Below, in pieces: positions 8,929-17,281 of a stretch of 54,129 nt of DNA. The stretch covers positions 1 through 54,129 of the forward strand of contig NZ_VOPH01000018.1 in the NCBI RefSeq assembly GCF_009765275.1, given 5' to 3'. Below the pieces are notes generated by a model. It had not been told where the DNA came from. It was given only the letters and a program-made list of their open reading frames with translations, and searched no databases. Both the position numbers and the translations under genes were made by a program. Numbering within the stretch: position 1 is the first letter of the stretch; each line of letters starts with the position of its first letter. The DNA comes from Chachezhania sediminis. Lineage in GTDB: Bacteria; Pseudomonadota; Alphaproteobacteria; Rhodobacterales; Rhodobacteraceae.

Positions 8929-9746
8929 GCGTGGATGTCCTGACCAGACCGTTGTTTTCCGTCCGCGGCCTGTGCCTGTCCTTCCCGGACCAGTCAAGGA
9001 AACCGCTGTTCGGGGCGGCGCCGCGGATCGAGGTGCTGAAGGGCCTGGACCTGGACATCCCCGAAGGCCGGATCACCGGCATCGTCGGCGAAAGCGGATC
9101 GGGCAAGTCGACCCTGGGCCGGGTGCTGGTGCGTCTGCTGACGCCGGATGCCGGGCAGGTCCTGCTGGACGGCAAGGACATCGCCCATCTGGACGAGGAC
9201 GCACTGCGCCCGCTGCGCCGCGACCTGCAGATGATCTTTCAGGATCCCATGTCATCGCTGAACCCCCGTCACAACGTCGCGCGGATCATCACCACGCCGA
9301 TGAAGCGCTACGGGCTGGGCGGCAGCCATGCCGATGCGCTGGCCGCGCTGGAGCGCGTGGGCTTGGGTGCGGCCTTCGCCGAACGCTATCCGCACGAATT
9401 GTCCGGCGGCCAGCGCCAGCGGGTCGGCATCGCGAGGGCCATCGCGCTGAAGCCGCGCTTCATCCTGGCGGACGAGATCGTGTCGGGGCTCGACGTGTCC
9501 AGCCAGGCGCAGGTGCTGTCGCTGCTGAAGGACCTTGCCCGCGACATGGGCCTGACGGTCGCCTTCATCAGTCATGACCTCAGCGTCATCCGCCATCTGT
9601 GCGACGACGTGATCGTGCTGAACCTGGGAGAGATCCTGGAATCCGGATCGGTCGAACAGGTCTTCGACAATCCTCAGTCCGAGGTGACGAAGACCCTTCT
9701 GGATGCGATTCCCCTGCCAGAGCTGGACCCCGACTGGTTCGACTAG
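8925..9746 (+). CDS. ABC transporter ATP-binding protein, DppF type
   Basis: 273 residues. Walker A is GESGSGKS (about 55-62), the signature is LSGGQRQRVGIARAI, and Walker B reads FILADEIVSGLD, where the family more often has ADEPTSALD. The catalytic glutamate is kept. The C terminus is shorter than in many DppF proteins. It is the last gene of the plus-strand operon that begins at the cyclase; its stop codon lies inside a hairpin shared with the convergent hydrolase gene. Confidence 0.92.
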   Translation: MSVDVLTRPLFSVRGLCLSFPDQSRKPLFGAAPRIEVLKGLDLDIPEGRITGIVGESGSGKSTLGRVLVRLLTPDAGQVLLDGKDIAHLDEDALRPLRRDLQMIFQDPMSSLNPRHNVARIITTPMKRYGLGGSHADALAALERVGLGAAFAERYPHELSGGQRQRVGIARAIALKPRFILADEIVSGLDVSSQAQVLSLLKDLARDMGLTVAFISHDLSVIRHLCDDVIVLNLGEILESGSVEQVFDNPQSEVTKTLLDAIPLPELDPDWFD

Positions 9747-9760
9747 GGCCCTGGCCCTAG
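9743..9760. terminator. Hairpin carrying the stop codons of two convergent genes
   Basis: A perfect 8-bp stem CTAGGGCC-CT-GGCCCTAG contains the TAG stop of the DppF-like gene (9744-9746) and, on the other strand, the TAG stop of the hydrolase gene (9757-9759). Only 10 bp separate the two genes. There is no T-run on either side, so its strength as an intrinsic terminator is doubtful. Confidence 0.45.
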
Positions 9761-10704
9761 GTCTCGGCCATGGTCGCGGCCAGCCATTTGCCGGTCTCGT
9801 CGATCGCTGTCAGTGCCTCGGGGATCAGGCCGCCCATGGTCACGAAGCCGTGGAACATGCCGGGCCAATGGCGGCGCGTGACCGGCACGCCCGCCGCACT
9901 CAGCGCATCGGCAAAGGCGTTCCCTTCATCCCGCAGCACGTCGAAGCCGCAGGTCATGACATAGGCCGGCGGCAGGTTGTCGAGGCTCTCGGCCAGCAGG
10001 GGAGAGGCGCGCCAGTCCAGTTCCTCGGCCAGGTCGTTCAGGTAGTTGTCGTGGAACCAGCGCATCACGCCATGGGTCAGCATGATGTCGGTCTTTGCCT
10101 CGCTGTGGGACGGATGGCCCATCCGCAGGTCGGTCGCCGGATAGATCAGCGCCTGCGCGCGGATCGGCACGGCCCCGGTTGCCCGCATGGTCAGTGCCAC
10201 GACCGCCGACAACTGCCCGCCGGCACTGTCGCCCGCCAGTGCGACACGGTCGGGGTCGATGCCCAGTTCAGCCGCATTTGCATGGACCCATGTCGTCGCG
10301 TCGACGCAGTCGACAGCGGCGGCCGGGAACCGGTGTTCCGGGGCCAGGCGATAGTCGATGGAAATGACCGTCATGCCTGAGGCATCCGCCAGCAGGCGGC
10401 ACACCGCGTCATGGCTTTCCAGGTCGCCGATCACCCAGCCGCCGCCGTGGAAGAACATCACCGCCGGCGACGGGTCCGATGTACCGACGGGGCGATACAG
10501 GCGGGCCGGGATCTGGGCTTCCGACCCCTGGATCGACAGGTCCAGCACCTCAGCCAGCTCCGGCAGGGGCGGTTTGATCCGCGTGCCGCGTTCGACATAA
10601 AGCCGTCGCGCCTCGGCCGGGGGCAGCGTGTCGAAGGTGGGCAGGTTGGCGGCGGCTACAGCCTCCAGCACGGCCTGCGCGCTGGGGTCCAGGGTATCGG
10701 TCAT
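9757..10704 (-). CDS. Alpha/beta hydrolase, hormone-sensitive-lipase family
   Basis: 315 residues. The oxyanion-hole motif HGGGWVIGD (about residues 90-98) is typical of the HSL (bacterial family IV) esterases. The nucleophile elbow is GDSAGG, followed by an aspartate in DVLRDEGN and a histidine in MFHGF, giving a full Ser-Asp-His triad. IDYRLAPEHRFPAA is also characteristic. These enzymes cleave short-chain carboxyl esters and usually lack a signal peptide, as here. It is convergent with the cyclase/Dpp operon and 110 bp downstream of the liv-operon hydrolase, so it could be the last gene of the liv transcript or stand alone. Substrate unknown. Confidence 0.88.
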   Translation of the reverse strand: MTDTLDPSAQAVLEAVAAANLPTFDTLPPAEARRLYVERGTRIKPPLPELAEVLDLSIQGSEAQIPARLYRPVGTSDPSPAVMFFHGGGWVIGDLESHDAVCRLLADASGMTVISIDYRLAPEHRFPAAAVDCVDATTWVHANAAELGIDPDRVALAGDSAGGQLSAVVALTMRATGAVPIRAQALIYPATDLRMGHPSHSEAKTDIMLTHGVMRWFHDNYLNDLAEELDWRASPLLAESLDNLPPAYVMTCGFDVLRDEGNAFADALSAAGVPVTRRHWPGMFHGFVTMGGLIPEALTAIDETGKWLAATMAET

Positions 10705-10800
10705 CCGGGATGGGTCCTTCGCATTTCGTCGGCGCCATGTTCCTGCAAAGCAGCGCCGGCGGAAAGAGGATTTGCCATGTCTCGGCCGACCCGGGCCGCC

Positions 10801-10824
10801 AGTCAGTCAGTCAGTCAGTCAGTC
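10801..10824. repeat. Tetranucleotide repeat (AGTC)x6
   Basis: Six perfect AGTC units overlap the 3' end of the hydrolase gene (stop at 10815-10817, minus strand). On the coding strand the stop arises in the first units, so changes in copy number further out would not alter the protein. The gap 10705-10814 otherwise holds no recognisable feature. Confidence 0.9.
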
Positions 10825-11672
10825 GGGGAGGCGGTCAGGTCGCGCAGCAGGCCGCGCACCAGCGCGATGTCGGACGGCATCGACAGGTTCGGCGCATGGC
10901 CGCAGTCGAATTCCGTCACGCCGGGTTTCGGCCCGCGCTGTTGCATGAACTGGGCGATGTCCGGCGTCAGGATGTCCGATGCCGTACCGCGCAACACATG
11001 GGTCGGCGTCGGGATGCGTGCGAAGCGGTCCCAGCTGGTCAGTTCCCGTCGCGAGGCCACGAACTGGATCGTGATCCTTGGGTCATAGTGCAGCGTCAGC
11101 CGCCCGTCCGACATCCGCCGGACCGAGGTCCGGGCCATCCGCCGCCAGAACCTGTCCCCGGCCGGACCGAAGGGGCGATAGACGGCGCGCAGCCAGGCCT
11201 CGGCCTCTGCCACCCGGGCAAAGACGGGCGCGTCGCCGACATAGCTGACGATCCGTTGAATCGCGGCATCCGGGACCTCGGGTCCGATGTCGTTCAGGAT
11301 CAGGCTGGTCAGCCGGTCGGCATGGGGGCCGGAGGCCAGCCGCATCCCGATCAGCCCGCCAAGCGAGGTCCCCAGCCAGGCCACCCGGTCGAAACCGTAG
11401 TGGTCCAGCAGATCGGCGGCGATCCCGGCATAGTATTCGATCGAATATTCGGCCTCCGGGTTCTGTGACCAGCTGGACAGGCCGCGGCCGATCGTGTCGG
11501 GGCAGATCACGAAGTATTCGTCGGTCAGCGCTTCGGCCAGTTCGTCGAAGTCCCGGCCGGTGCGCGCCAGCCCGTGCCACATGACCAGCGGCGGGCGGGA
11601 CCGGTCGCCCCATTCTGTCACGTGGATTTCGTGATCCATGACAGGGACAAGGTTGAAGCTGGGCGCGGTCAA
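10815..11672 (-). CDS. Alpha/beta hydrolase (MhpC-like) at the end of the liv operon
   Basis: 285 residues. MWHGLARTGRDF gives the HG oxyanion region and WLGTSLGGLIGMRLA the nucleophile elbow (G-T-S-L-G). An aspartate follows the later strand (PTPTHVLRGTASDILTP), and FDCGHAPNL carries the catalytic histidine. This pattern fits soluble esterases, C-C bond hydrolases or lactonases. Its start overlaps the livM-like stop by 4 bp, so it is co-transcribed and probably coupled to the importer. A hydrolase fixed to the end of a liv-type ABC operon suggests the imported molecule is an ester or ring-cleavage product rather than a plain amino acid. That is inference. Confidence 0.86.
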   Translation of the reverse strand: MTAPSFNLVPVMDHEIHVTEWGDRSRPPLVMWHGLARTGRDFDELAEALTDEYFVICPDTIGRGLSSWSQNPEAEYSIEYYAGIAADLLDHYGFDRVAWLGTSLGGLIGMRLASGPHADRLTSLILNDIGPEVPDAAIQRIVSYVGDAPVFARVAEAEAWLRAVYRPFGPAGDRFWRRMARTSVRRMSDGRLTLHYDPRITIQFVASRRELTSWDRFARIPTPTHVLRGTASDILTPDIAQFMQQRGPKPGVTEFDCGHAPNLSMPSDIALVRGLLRDLTASPTD

Positions 11673-12736
11673 CGGCGCGCCCCCGCCTGCATGGCGGTGC
11701 CGGCGATGCCCTTGGGGAAAAAATAGACCAGCAGGATGAAGATGATCCCCAGCCAGAACAGCCAGCGGTCCGCGGCCAGCAGTTCAGGCAGGACCGGCAC
11801 GCCGGACAGCGCCTCGGACGCGGCGCCCATCAGGTCGCGCAGGTAGTACTGGGCCAGGACCAGCAGCACCGCGCCGATCACCGCGCCCCACATCGTGCCC
11901 ATGCCGCCGATCACGACCATCAGCAGGATGTCGATCATGATGTCGAAGGACAGGGACGTGTCGGGCCCGGTATACTTCAGCCAGACGGCATAGACCGTGC
12001 CGACCAGCGACGCGATGGTCGCCGACAGGCAGAAGATGAAGGTCCGGTAAGCCACGACGCGATAGCCGATGGCCTCGGCCCGTGCCTCGTTCTCGCGGAT
12101 GGCTTCCAGCACGGTGCCCAGCGGCGAGCGGACGAAGCGCAGCATCAGCAGGAACAGCACGAGGCAGGACAGGTACACGAAGTAATAGGCCGCGACCTTG
12201 CCGTTCAGCGAAACGCCGAAGAGCTTGACCACCTTGCCGTTCCCGTCGACCAGAAGCTTGGTCGCCGGCTTGAAGAGGTCGGGCGCCTTGTAGGTGATCC
12301 CGTCCTCGCCCCCCGTCAACTGCGACAGCTGCGAGACGAGGACCAGCACGACCGATGCGGCCGCGAGCGTGATCATGGCAAAGAAGATCGCCTTCACCCG
12401 CAGGGACAGAAGGCCGATGGCCGTGGCCATGATCAGCGACACGACGACACCGCCGACCGCGCCCAGGGCGACAGGCCACCAGCCCGGCCCCATGTCCTTC
12501 AGGAAGATCGCCGCGCCATAGGCGCCGAAGCCGAAGAACATGGTGTGGGCAAAGCTGACGATGCCGGTATAGCCGATCAGCAGGTCATAGCTGGCGACCA
12601 GCACGATGAAGATGCAGATCCGCGCCGCGACCTCGACCGAGCGGACGTTCTGGAACAGGAAGGGCGCGAACAGCAGGACGGCGGCGATGGCCAGTACGAC
12701 CAGCTTGACGACAAGGGTTCCGGTGGTCTGTTTCAT
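11669..12736 (-). CDS. Branched-chain-type ABC transporter permease, LivM family
   Basis: 355 residues, hydrophobic throughout. It has the LivM hallmarks YDLLIGYTGIVSFAHTMFFGFGAYGAA, REREARAEAIGY-type loop text (here IRENEARAEAIGYRV) and a GGMGTMWGAVIGAVLL segment. An insert around residues 150-185 (EDGITYKAPDLFKPATKLLVDGNGKV) is periplasmic and seen in many family members. It forms the channel with the LivH-like protein encoded 12 bp upstream. The HAAT family carries amino acids but also amides, urea and aromatic acids, so the name does not fix the substrate. Confidence 0.9.
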   Translation of the reverse strand: MKQTTGTLVVKLVVLAIAAVLLFAPFLFQNVRSVEVAARICIFIVLVASYDLLIGYTGIVSFAHTMFFGFGAYGAAIFLKDMGPGWWPVALGAVGGVVVSLIMATAIGLLSLRVKAIFFAMITLAAASVVLVLVSQLSQLTGGEDGITYKAPDLFKPATKLLVDGNGKVVKLFGVSLNGKVAAYYFVYLSCLVLFLLMLRFVRSPLGTVLEAIRENEARAEAIGYRVVAYRTFIFCLSATIASLVGTVYAVWLKYTGPDTSLSFDIMIDILLMVVIGGMGTMWGAVIGAVLLVLAQYYLRDLMGAASEALSGVPVLPELLAADRWLFWLGIIFILLVYFFPKGIAGTAMQAGARR

Positions 12737-12748
12737 GGTCCCGTTCCC

Positions 12749-13741
12749 TTATTTCACGGCCGGCCGCAGGCCGTTGGGGCGCCACATCAGGATGGCCACC
12801 ATCAGGATCATATTCGACGCCAGTGCCATCTTGGGCGCCAGAAACCCCAGATAGTTCGACATCAGCCCTACCAGGATTGCCCCCAGAAGCGTGCCCTGGA
12901 TCGATCCGAGCCCGCCGATGATGACGACGATGAAGACGATGATCATCATCTCGGCGCCCAGATGCGGCGTGATCAGCGTGGCATAGCCCGCCCACATCGC
13001 ACCGCCGAGCGCAGCGAGGGCCGACCCCAGCATGAACACCCCGATGAACAGCCGGTCGACCCGGAAGCCCAGCGATTCCACCATCTCGCGATCCTCCACC
13101 CCTGCGCGGACCAGCAGGCCCATCCGGGTGCGGTTCAGCATGAAGTAGAGCCCCACATAGGCCAGGGCGCCCAGGATGAAGGCGAAGCCGCGGTAGATCT
13201 CGATCGAGACGTCGCCGATGATCCATGACCCTTCCAGAAAATGCGGCCGCAGCACGGTGAAGGGCGTGCCGCCCCACAGCGCCAGAAGCAGTTGTTCGGC
13301 GACGATCATGGCGCCCATGGTGATCAGGATCTGGCGCAGGTGGTCGCGGTAGACGGGGCGGATGATCACGGTTTCAAAGAACCAGCCGGCGACAAGGCCG
13401 AAGACGATCGCAGCCAGGTAGGCCAAAATAAGGGCGGCCGCGTTCATCGCGATGCTGTCGGACGCGAGCCAGCCCGACAGGCCCGCCAGTACGGTCGCCG
13501 CCACGAAGGCGCCGAAGCTGACAAAGGCCGAATGGCCGAAGTTCAGCACGTCCATCAGCCCGAAGACCAGGCTGAGGCCCGAGGCCATCAGGAACACCAT
13601 CATCCCCATGGCCAGCCCCGCCACGGTCAGCGTCACCCAACTGGACGGCGCCCCGATCAGGACGAAGGCCACCAGTGCAAGCGCCACCGGAAGCAGGTTC
13701 ACCCCGCCCAGCCGCTCGAATGTCTTGTTCAGCGCATCCAT
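12749..13741 (-). CDS. Branched-chain-type ABC transporter permease, LivH family
   Basis: 330 residues from the ATG at 13741; the reading frame is open further upstream, but MDALNKTFERLGG fits the family and follows the upstream gene by 10 bp. Conserved blocks are GLSLVFGLMDVLNFGHSAFVSFGA, TRMGLLVRAGVEDREMVESLG and GGLGSIQGTLLGAILVGL. It is the partner of the LivM-like subunit in the inner membrane. Confidence 0.9.
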   Translation of the reverse strand: MDALNKTFERLGGVNLLPVALALVAFVLIGAPSSWVTLTVAGLAMGMMVFLMASGLSLVFGLMDVLNFGHSAFVSFGAFVAATVLAGLSGWLASDSIAMNAAALILAYLAAIVFGLVAGWFFETVIIRPVYRDHLRQILITMGAMIVAEQLLLALWGGTPFTVLRPHFLEGSWIIGDVSIEIYRGFAFILGALAYVGLYFMLNRTRMGLLVRAGVEDREMVESLGFRVDRLFIGVFMLGSALAALGGAMWAGYATLITPHLGAEMMIIVFIVVIIGGLGSIQGTLLGAILVGLMSNYLGFLAPKMALASNMILMVAILMWRPNGLRPAVK

Positions 13742-13751
13742 CGTCCGTTCC

Positions 13752-14456
13752 TTACATCGAGAGGCCAAGCAGGCGATCCTGCAGGCCCTGGTCCGCCGCG
13801 AAATCCGCCATGCTGCCCGCATGGACGACGCGGCCGTCGTCGATCACCGCCATGTCGCGCCCAAGGCTTTTGGCGAAGCGGAAGTTCTGTTCCACCAGAA
13901 GGATCGTGCTGTCCTTCGCGATGTCCCGGAACGCCTCGGCCATCGCATCGACGATGGACGGGGCCAGGCCCTTGGTCGGTTCGTCGATCAGGATCAGCTG
14001 GCGCGGTTCGATGATCGCGCGGGCGACCGACAGCATCTGCTTTTGCCCGCCCGATAGCGACCAGGCCTGCTTTTCCCGGAACTTCTCCAGCGCCGGGAAC
14101 AGGGAATGGACCCATTTCAGCCGGGTCTGATCGATCTTGCCGTTGGCGGTGGCCAGCACCAGGTTTTCGTCCACAGTCAGCGTTCCGAAGATGCCCATGT
14201 TTTCCGGAACATAGGCCACGCCCATGCGCGCGATGTCCGATGTGTGCATCCCGGTGATGTCCTGCCCGCGAAAGGTGATCGATCCGGGCGAGGGCCTCCA
14301 CAGGTGCATGATCGAGCGTAGCGTCGTCGTCTTGCCCGCGCCGTTCCGGCCCAGCAGGACAAAGACCCCGCCTTCGGCCACGTCGAAGCTGACGTCGTGC
14401 AGCACCGCGTACTGGCCGATATTGGTTTTTACATTCTTCAGCGACAGAAGGGTCAT
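13752..14456 (-). CDS. Branched-chain-type ABC transporter ATP-binding protein, LivF family
   Basis: 234 residues, the usual LivF length. Walker A is GRNGAGKTT (about 36-44), the signature is LSGGQKQML, and Walker B reads LILIDEPTKGLAPS. It overlaps the livG-like gene by 4 bp (ATGA). Together with LivG it energises the importer. Confidence 0.92.
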   Translation of the reverse strand: MTLLSLKNVKTNIGQYAVLHDVSFDVAEGGVFVLLGRNGAGKTTTLRSIMHLWRPSPGSITFRGQDITGMHTSDIARMGVAYVPENMGIFGTLTVDENLVLATANGKIDQTRLKWVHSLFPALEKFREKQAWSLSGGQKQMLSVARAIIEPRQLILIDEPTKGLAPSIVDAMAEAFRDIAKDSTILLVEQNFRFAKSLGRDMAVIDDGRVVHAGSMADFAADQGLQDRLLGLSM

Positions 14457-15217
14457 TCCATGCCCTCCGACGTACCGAGGTAGACGTCGCGGACGATCTG
14501 GCTGGACATCACCTCGGCCGGGTTGCCGTCGGCCAGCAGTTCGCCGTTGTGCAGCACGATGATCCGGTCGGCCAGCGCGCGGACCACGTCCATCTTGTGT
14601 TCGACCAGAAGGACGGTCTTGGTCGGATCCGCCTTGATCTGGTGGATCAGCTCCAGCACGTCGGGCGCGTGGTCCAGCGACATGCCGGCTGTGGGTTCGT
14701 CGAACATGTAAATATCGGGCTCCATCGCCATCAGAAGGGCGACCTCCAGCTTGCGCTGGTCACCGTGGGGAAGGTTCGCCGCCTTCTGGTGCGCAAGCGA
14801 GGTCAGCCGCGTGGCTTCCAGAAAGTGTTCGGCCTTTTCGGTCAGGCCACGAAAGCGGCTGACCGGGCGCAACATGCGCCAGCCGTCGCCAGACCGGGCC
14901 TGCACGGCCAGCCGGATGTTTTCCAGCACCGTCAGCTGGGGGAACAGGTTGGTCAGCTGGAAGGCGCGTCCGATCCCGTGGCCGGCGCGGGCGGACGGCG
15001 ACATCTGGGTGATGTCCGTGCCATCCTTGGTCACCGTGCCGGAGGTGGCCTTCAGCTGACCCGAGATCAGGTTGAAATAGGTCGTCTTGCCGGCGCCGTT
15101 GGGGCCGACAATCACCGTCAGCTCGCCAGGGCGGAAGGCGCAGGACACCTGGTTGACCGCGACATGTCCGCCGAAGCGGATCGTCAGGTCCTGGGTGACA
15201 AGCGAAGGACTGGTCAT
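14453..15217 (-). CDS. Branched-chain-type ABC transporter ATP-binding protein, LivG family
   Basis: 254 residues from the ATG at 15217 (MTSPSLVTQDLTIRFGG). The frame is open upstream, but that stretch runs through a terminator hairpin and is not coding-like. Walker A is GPNGAGKTT (about 38-46), the signature is LPHGDQRK, a variant of the usual LSYGEQR, and Walker B reads IYMFDEPTAGM. Typical LivG features are the Q-loop region GIGRAFQLTNLFPQLTVLENI and the C-terminal SSQIVRDVYLG. Confidence 0.92.
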   Translation of the reverse strand: MTSPSLVTQDLTIRFGGHVAVNQVSCAFRPGELTVIVGPNGAGKTTYFNLISGQLKATSGTVTKDGTDITQMSPSARAGHGIGRAFQLTNLFPQLTVLENIRLAVQARSGDGWRMLRPVSRFRGLTEKAEHFLEATRLTSLAHQKAANLPHGDQRKLEVALLMAMEPDIYMFDEPTAGMSLDHAPDVLELIHQIKADPTKTVLLVEHKMDVVRALADRIIVLHNGELLADGNPAEVMSSQIVRDVYLGTSEGME

Positions 15218-15255
15218 GTCAGGCTGTGTCCGATGTCTTTCAGGGAAAAAGAAGG

Positions 15256-15319
15256 CGCCGCCCGGGGAGGGAAGGGGAAGCCGGGCGGCGGCCAAGCCTC
15301 CCCCGGCGGGCGGGGGAGG
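15256..15319 (-). terminator. Two hairpins between livK-like and livG-like genes
   Basis: Hairpin 1 (15256-15290) has a perfect 10-bp stem, CGCCGCCCGG / CCGGGCGGCG, with a 15-nt loop. Read on the minus strand it is followed by CCTTCTTTTTCCC, a fair intrinsic terminator. Hairpin 2 (15297-15319) has an 8-bp stem CCTCCCCC / GGGGGAGG. Both lie in the 128-bp gap after the binding-protein gene. They probably limit read-through into the ATPase and permease genes so that the binding protein is made in excess (inference). Confidence 0.6.
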
Positions 15320-15345
15320 GGTGTTCCGGGGACCTTGCGGCCGGA

Positions 15346-16557
15346 TCAGCCGTTGTCGCGGCCGATGGGGATGTTCATCTCGTCCGCGGGGATGATCCGG
15401 ACCTTTTCCGGGATCGCCCAGTCGACATTGTCATCGACCTTGATCTTGAAGTGCAGCATGTCCTGCAGTGCCTGGTGATCTTCCGGACGGAAGGTCATCT
15501 CGCCCTTCGGCGTATCCCAGGACATGCCTTCCATGGTCTCGATCAGCGTTTCGGTGTCATAGTCGGGCGCTTCCTTCAGCGCCTTCACGACGGCCAGGGC
15601 TGCCGACATGCCACCCGCGGTGAAGAAGTCGGGCGGGGTGCCGAAGCGTTCCATGTGCTCTTTCACCAACCATTCGTTGATCGGGTTGTCGAAGCCTTCG
15701 TAGTAGTAATAGACGGCGCCTTCCATGCCCGGGAACCGCTTGTAGGTCGGCAGAACCGGCAGGATGTGCCCGCCCATCGAGATCTCGATGCCGTAACGGC
15801 TGGGGTCCATCGCCTGGATCTTGCCCGGTGCGTCGCCGCCGCCGGCGATGTAGATCAGGATGACCTTGCGGCCTTCCTTGTCCTTCAGCGCGTTGAACAT
15901 GCGTTCGGCCACTGCGGTGAAATCGGTGGTACCCTGGGGCACGTATTCTTCGGTCACGACGGTCGCGCCGGTGCCGTCCAGGGCCGACTTGAACGCGCTG
16001 ATGCCATCACGGCCGAAGGCATAGTCTTCGGCCAGCGTGGCCACGACCAGGTTTTCGTCCGGCTGCAGCGCCAGCGCCTGGGCCTGCATGTCCATGGACG
16101 AGTTCCGCGAGGTCTTGAAGACGTAACGGTTGCTGTCCGGCCCGGTCAGGCTGTCGGCCACGGCGGGTTCGACGATCAGGATCTTCTCGTATTCCTCGGC
16201 GATGGGCAGCATCCCCACGGTCACGCCGGAGGAGGTGGCGCCCACGGCCAGCAGCACGTCGTCGTCGCCATAGGCTTCGGCCAGGGCGGCACGGGCGACG
16301 TCGGGCTTGAACTGGGTGTCCTTGATGATCAGCTCGATCGGGCGGCCATTGATTTCGCCGGTCCCGTCGGTGCCGTATTCGATCCCCATCTCGAACCCGG
16401 TCTGCGCCTGCTTCGAGAACGCCTCGAAGCTGGACCCGCTGAGACCGTGGATCAGGGCGATCTTGATCGGCTCGTCCGCGCTGGCACCGGTCGCGACTGA
16501 CGCGGCTGCCATGAAGCCAAAGGCGGTGGTTGCGACAAGTCGCTTCACGATATTCAT
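15346..16557 (-). CDS. Branched-chain-type ABC transporter substrate-binding protein (LivK/Peripla_BP_6)
   Basis: 403 residues. The signal peptide is at 1-28 (RLVATTAFGFMAAASVATGASA, cleaved before DEP), so the product is periplasmic. The mature protein begins IKIALIHGLSGSSFEAFSKQAQTGFEMGIEY, the usual Peripla_BP_6 opening, with VGATSSGVTVGMLPIAEEYEKILI and TLAEDYAFGRDGISAFK typical of the two lobes. It heads the minus-strand importer operon and is divergent from a PAS-LuxR regulator. Ligands of this family range from leucine to aromatic acids and amides. The co-transcribed hydrolase argues against a simple amino acid, but this is not shown. Confidence 0.9.
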   Translation of the reverse strand: MNIVKRLVATTAFGFMAAASVATGASADEPIKIALIHGLSGSSFEAFSKQAQTGFEMGIEYGTDGTGEINGRPIELIIKDTQFKPDVARAALAEAYGDDDVLLAVGATSSGVTVGMLPIAEEYEKILIVEPAVADSLTGPDSNRYVFKTSRNSSMDMQAQALALQPDENLVVATLAEDYAFGRDGISAFKSALDGTGATVVTEEYVPQGTTDFTAVAERMFNALKDKEGRKVILIYIAGGGDAPGKIQAMDPSRYGIEISMGGHILPVLPTYKRFPGMEGAVYYYYEGFDNPINEWLVKEHMERFGTPPDFFTAGGMSAALAVVKALKEAPDYDTETLIETMEGMSWDTPKGEMTFRPEDHQALQDMLHFKIKVDDNVDWAIPEKVRIIPADEMNIPIGRDNG

Positions 16558-16594
16558 GATATCCTCCCATTTCAGCAGGGCGCGCGCCGTTGCA

Positions 16595-16607
16595 CCCGGT
16601 GACCGGG
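16595..16607. promoter_or_regulatory. Inverted repeat between livK-like and PAS-LuxR genes
   Basis: A perfect CCCGGT-G-ACCGGG repeat sits in the 103-bp divergent gap. A second, shorter symmetry AAGG-ATCA-CCTT lies at 16627-16638. Either could be the operator of the adjacent LuxR-type regulator. Position is the only evidence. Confidence 0.3.
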
Positions 16608-16660
16608 CTGCCCTACCTTGCGCCTAAGGATCACCTTTCAAGGACCACAGGGGCAAGATC

Positions 16661-17263
16661 GTGGAAATACGTATCGACGAGGCCTACCGCACGGGCGAGT
16701 TCGCAGAGCTTGCGTATGCCTATGCACCGGTGGGTCTGGTCATCACCGAGAACCGCGTGATTCGCGATTGCAATCAGGCCTTTGCCGAGATGTTCGGCTA
16801 TGCCCGCGAGGACCTGCGCGACCAGGTTTTCGCCATGCTCTACCCGTCCGACGAGGAGTTCGTTAACATCCGCGACCGCGGCGTGGCGCAACTGCGCGAG
16901 ACGAACACCTACTGGGACGAACGCATCATGGCGCGGAAATCGGGACAGCTGTTCTGGTGCCGGGTGCGGGGCCATTCCTTCACCCCCGACGCCCCCCTTA
17001 TGCGCGCGGTCTGGAGCTTTGCCGACCTGTCGGAAACCCGCCCCTATATCCCGTTGACCCGTCGCGAGCGCGAGATCATTTCCTACCTGTCGAACGGTTT
17101 GACCAGCAAGGAGATCGCGAAGGAGCTGGAGATTTCCCACCGCACGGTGGAGGTTTACCGCGCCAAGCTTCTGAAGAAGTTCGGGGTGAACAACACCGGC
17201 GGCCTGTTCCATTCGCTGGGCGGCATCGGCAGCGATCACGTCGTCTCGCGAAGCGGGGAATGA
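16661..17263 (+). CDS. PAS-domain LuxR-type transcriptional regulator
   Basis: 200 residues with a GTG start. Residues about 21-125 form a PAS domain: APVGLVITENRVIRDCNQAFAEMFGY is a classic PAS opening, and the LFWCRVRGHSF strand follows. Residues about 131-187 form a LuxR/FixJ helix-turn-helix with LTRREREIISYLSNGLTSKEIA and SHRTVEVYRAKLLKKFGV. No receiver or autoinducer domain and no luxI are present, so it should sense a small ligand or state through PAS. It is divergent from the liv-type importer and probably controls it, a common arrangement for this single-PAS LuxR group in Proteobacteria. Confidence 0.85.
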   Translation: MEIRIDEAYRTGEFAELAYAYAPVGLVITENRVIRDCNQAFAEMFGYAREDLRDQVFAMLYPSDEEFVNIRDRGVAQLRETNTYWDERIMARKSGQLFWCRVRGHSFTPDAPLMRAVWSFADLSETRPYIPLTRREREIISYLSNGLTSKEIAKELEISHRTVEVYRAKLLKKFGVNNTGGLFHSLGGIGSDHVVSRSGE

Positions 17264-17281
17264 TCCGGTCGGAATGGCCGG

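Noticed and set aside
10801-10824. (AGTC)x6 as a phase-variation switch for the hydrolase
   Set aside because: The stop codon is formed in the first repeat units on the coding strand, so loss or gain of later units leaves the protein unchanged.
16661-17263. Quorum-sensing LuxR receptor
   Set aside because: The sensory domain is PAS rather than an autoinducer-binding domain, and there is no luxI in the window.
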